Part shown: in pieces, positions 6,364 through 6,863 of the stretch
How the letters are laid out: each line of letters begins with the position of its first letter
Numbering within the stretch: position 1 is the first letter of the stretch
NCBI GenBank assembly: GCA_003565035.1
Contig: PXDP01000250.1
Location: forward strand, 1-6,863
DNA: 6,863 nt
Direction: 5' to 3'
Source: PVC group bacterium
GTDB lineage: Bacteria > Verrucomicrobiota > Kiritimatiellia > SS1-B-03-39 > UBA6053
Translations under genes and position numbers: made by a program
The notes under the pieces: generated by a model
Databases searched by the model: none
The model's input: only the letters and a program-made list of their open reading frames with translations
What the model was told of the DNA's origin: nothing

Positions 6364-6391
6364 TGGACAAAAATACGTAATCCATTATACT
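6364..6391 (+). promoter_or_regulatory. Sigma70-type promoter for the superoxide dismutase gene
   Basis: TGGACA at 6364-6369 and TATACT at 6386-6391 each match the consensus at five of six positions and are 16 bases apart. Transcription would begin near 6398, giving a leader of about 60 bases. That leader contains a small hairpin, TCGTC at 6399-6403 with GACGA at 6409-6413. The position, after the mnmD stop and before a strong ribosome site, fits an independent transcription unit. Confidence 0.6.
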
Positions 6392-6458
6392 GAAGCCATC
6401 GTCACCAAGACGAATCTAAGTAACATAGAAACTAACCCATGAGAGAAGGAGATTCTTT

Positions 6459-6863
6459 ATGTCCTATACACTTCCCGACCTGCCCTATGCCAAAGACGCA
6501 CTTGAGCCCCACATTGATGCAAAAACCATGGAAATTCACCATGATAAACATCATGCCGCCTATGTCAGCAAAGCCAACGCTGCGCTGGAAGGTCACGATG
6601 ACCTGGCCTCCAAGTCCGCAGAAGAGCTGATTTCCGATCTGGCCTCGGTCCCTGCAGACATCCGCGGAGCGCTGCGCAACAACGCGGGCGGTCACGTCAA
6701 TCACAGCCTGTTCTGGAAAATCCTCGGCACCGGCTCCAGCGGTCCCTCCGGTGAACTGGCCGCAGGCATTGATGCCGCTTTTGGCTCTTTGGACGGATTT
6801 AAAGAAAAATTTGCCAACGCCGCCGCCACCCGTTTTGGATCCGGCTGGGCCTGGCTGGGTGTC
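6459..6863 (+). CDS. sodA: Fe/Mn superoxide dismutase, N-terminal 135 residues (cut by window edge)
   Basis: Converts superoxide to hydrogen peroxide and oxygen; no signal peptide is seen, so cytoplasmic. Visible are the N-terminal helical-hairpin domain and the start of the C-terminal domain: LPDLPYAKDALEPHID (5-20), MEIHHDKHHAAYV (24-36), NNAGGHVNHSLFW (74-86) and FGSGWAWLG (126-134). By alignment with E. coli enzymes the first two metal ligands are His27 and His82, with Tyr35 the active-site gateway residue. The other two ligands (Asp and His of the DVWEHAYY region) lie beyond the window. GGH at 77-79, rather than the Gln of typical iron enzymes (AAQ), favours a manganese or cambialistic enzyme, but the second deciding position is not visible. 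The ATG at 6459 has AAGGAG seven bases upstream. It continues past the right edge with no sign of damage. Confidence 0.95.
   Translation, partial: MSYTLPDLPYAKDALEPHIDAKTMEIHHDKHHAAYVSKANAALEGHDDLASKSAEELISDLASVPADIRGALRNNAGGHVNHSLFWKILGTGSSGPSGELAAGIDAAFGSLDGFKEKFANAAATRFGSGWAWLGV

Overview
The window is ordinary bacterial chromosome, tightly packed and moderately GC-rich by eye. It carries six protein genes in two divergent blocks. The proteins point to a Gram-negative-type bacterium that synthesises a peptidoglycan side wall. A member of the PVC superphylum (Verrucomicrobiota/Kiritimatiellota-like) is my best guess, but this is a low-confidence impression and nothing in the window proves it.

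Left block, all on the minus strand and read from about 4921 down to 71: a class B penicillin-binding protein (transpeptidase) of the compact PbpA/PBP2 type, then a RodA/FtsW-type SEDS glycosyltransferase overlapping it by 16 nt, then a 256-base gap, then a YifB/ComM-type AAA+ ATPase. The first two form the usual SEDS plus bPBP pair that polymerises and cross-links peptidoglycan. The gap holds the most unusual object in the window: a 164-bp imperfect palindrome (1781-1944) with 23-bp near-perfect ends and a single symmetry axis. It begins five bases beyond the rodA stop codon.

Right block, on the plus strand: fabA (3-hydroxydecanoyl-ACP dehydratase/isomerase), overlapped by 11 nt by mnmD, a stand-alone tRNA wobble-uridine methyltransferase. 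Then comes a separately promoted Fe/Mn superoxide dismutase gene that runs off the right edge. The 107-bp region 4922-5028 must serve both the leftward cell-wall genes and the rightward fabA operon. A good sigma70-type promoter is visible only in front of the superoxide dismutase gene.

No tRNA or rRNA genes, CRISPR array, transposase gene or prophage genes are visible. I found no clear new multi-gene system. The palindrome between rodA and yifB is the main candidate for an undescribed element.
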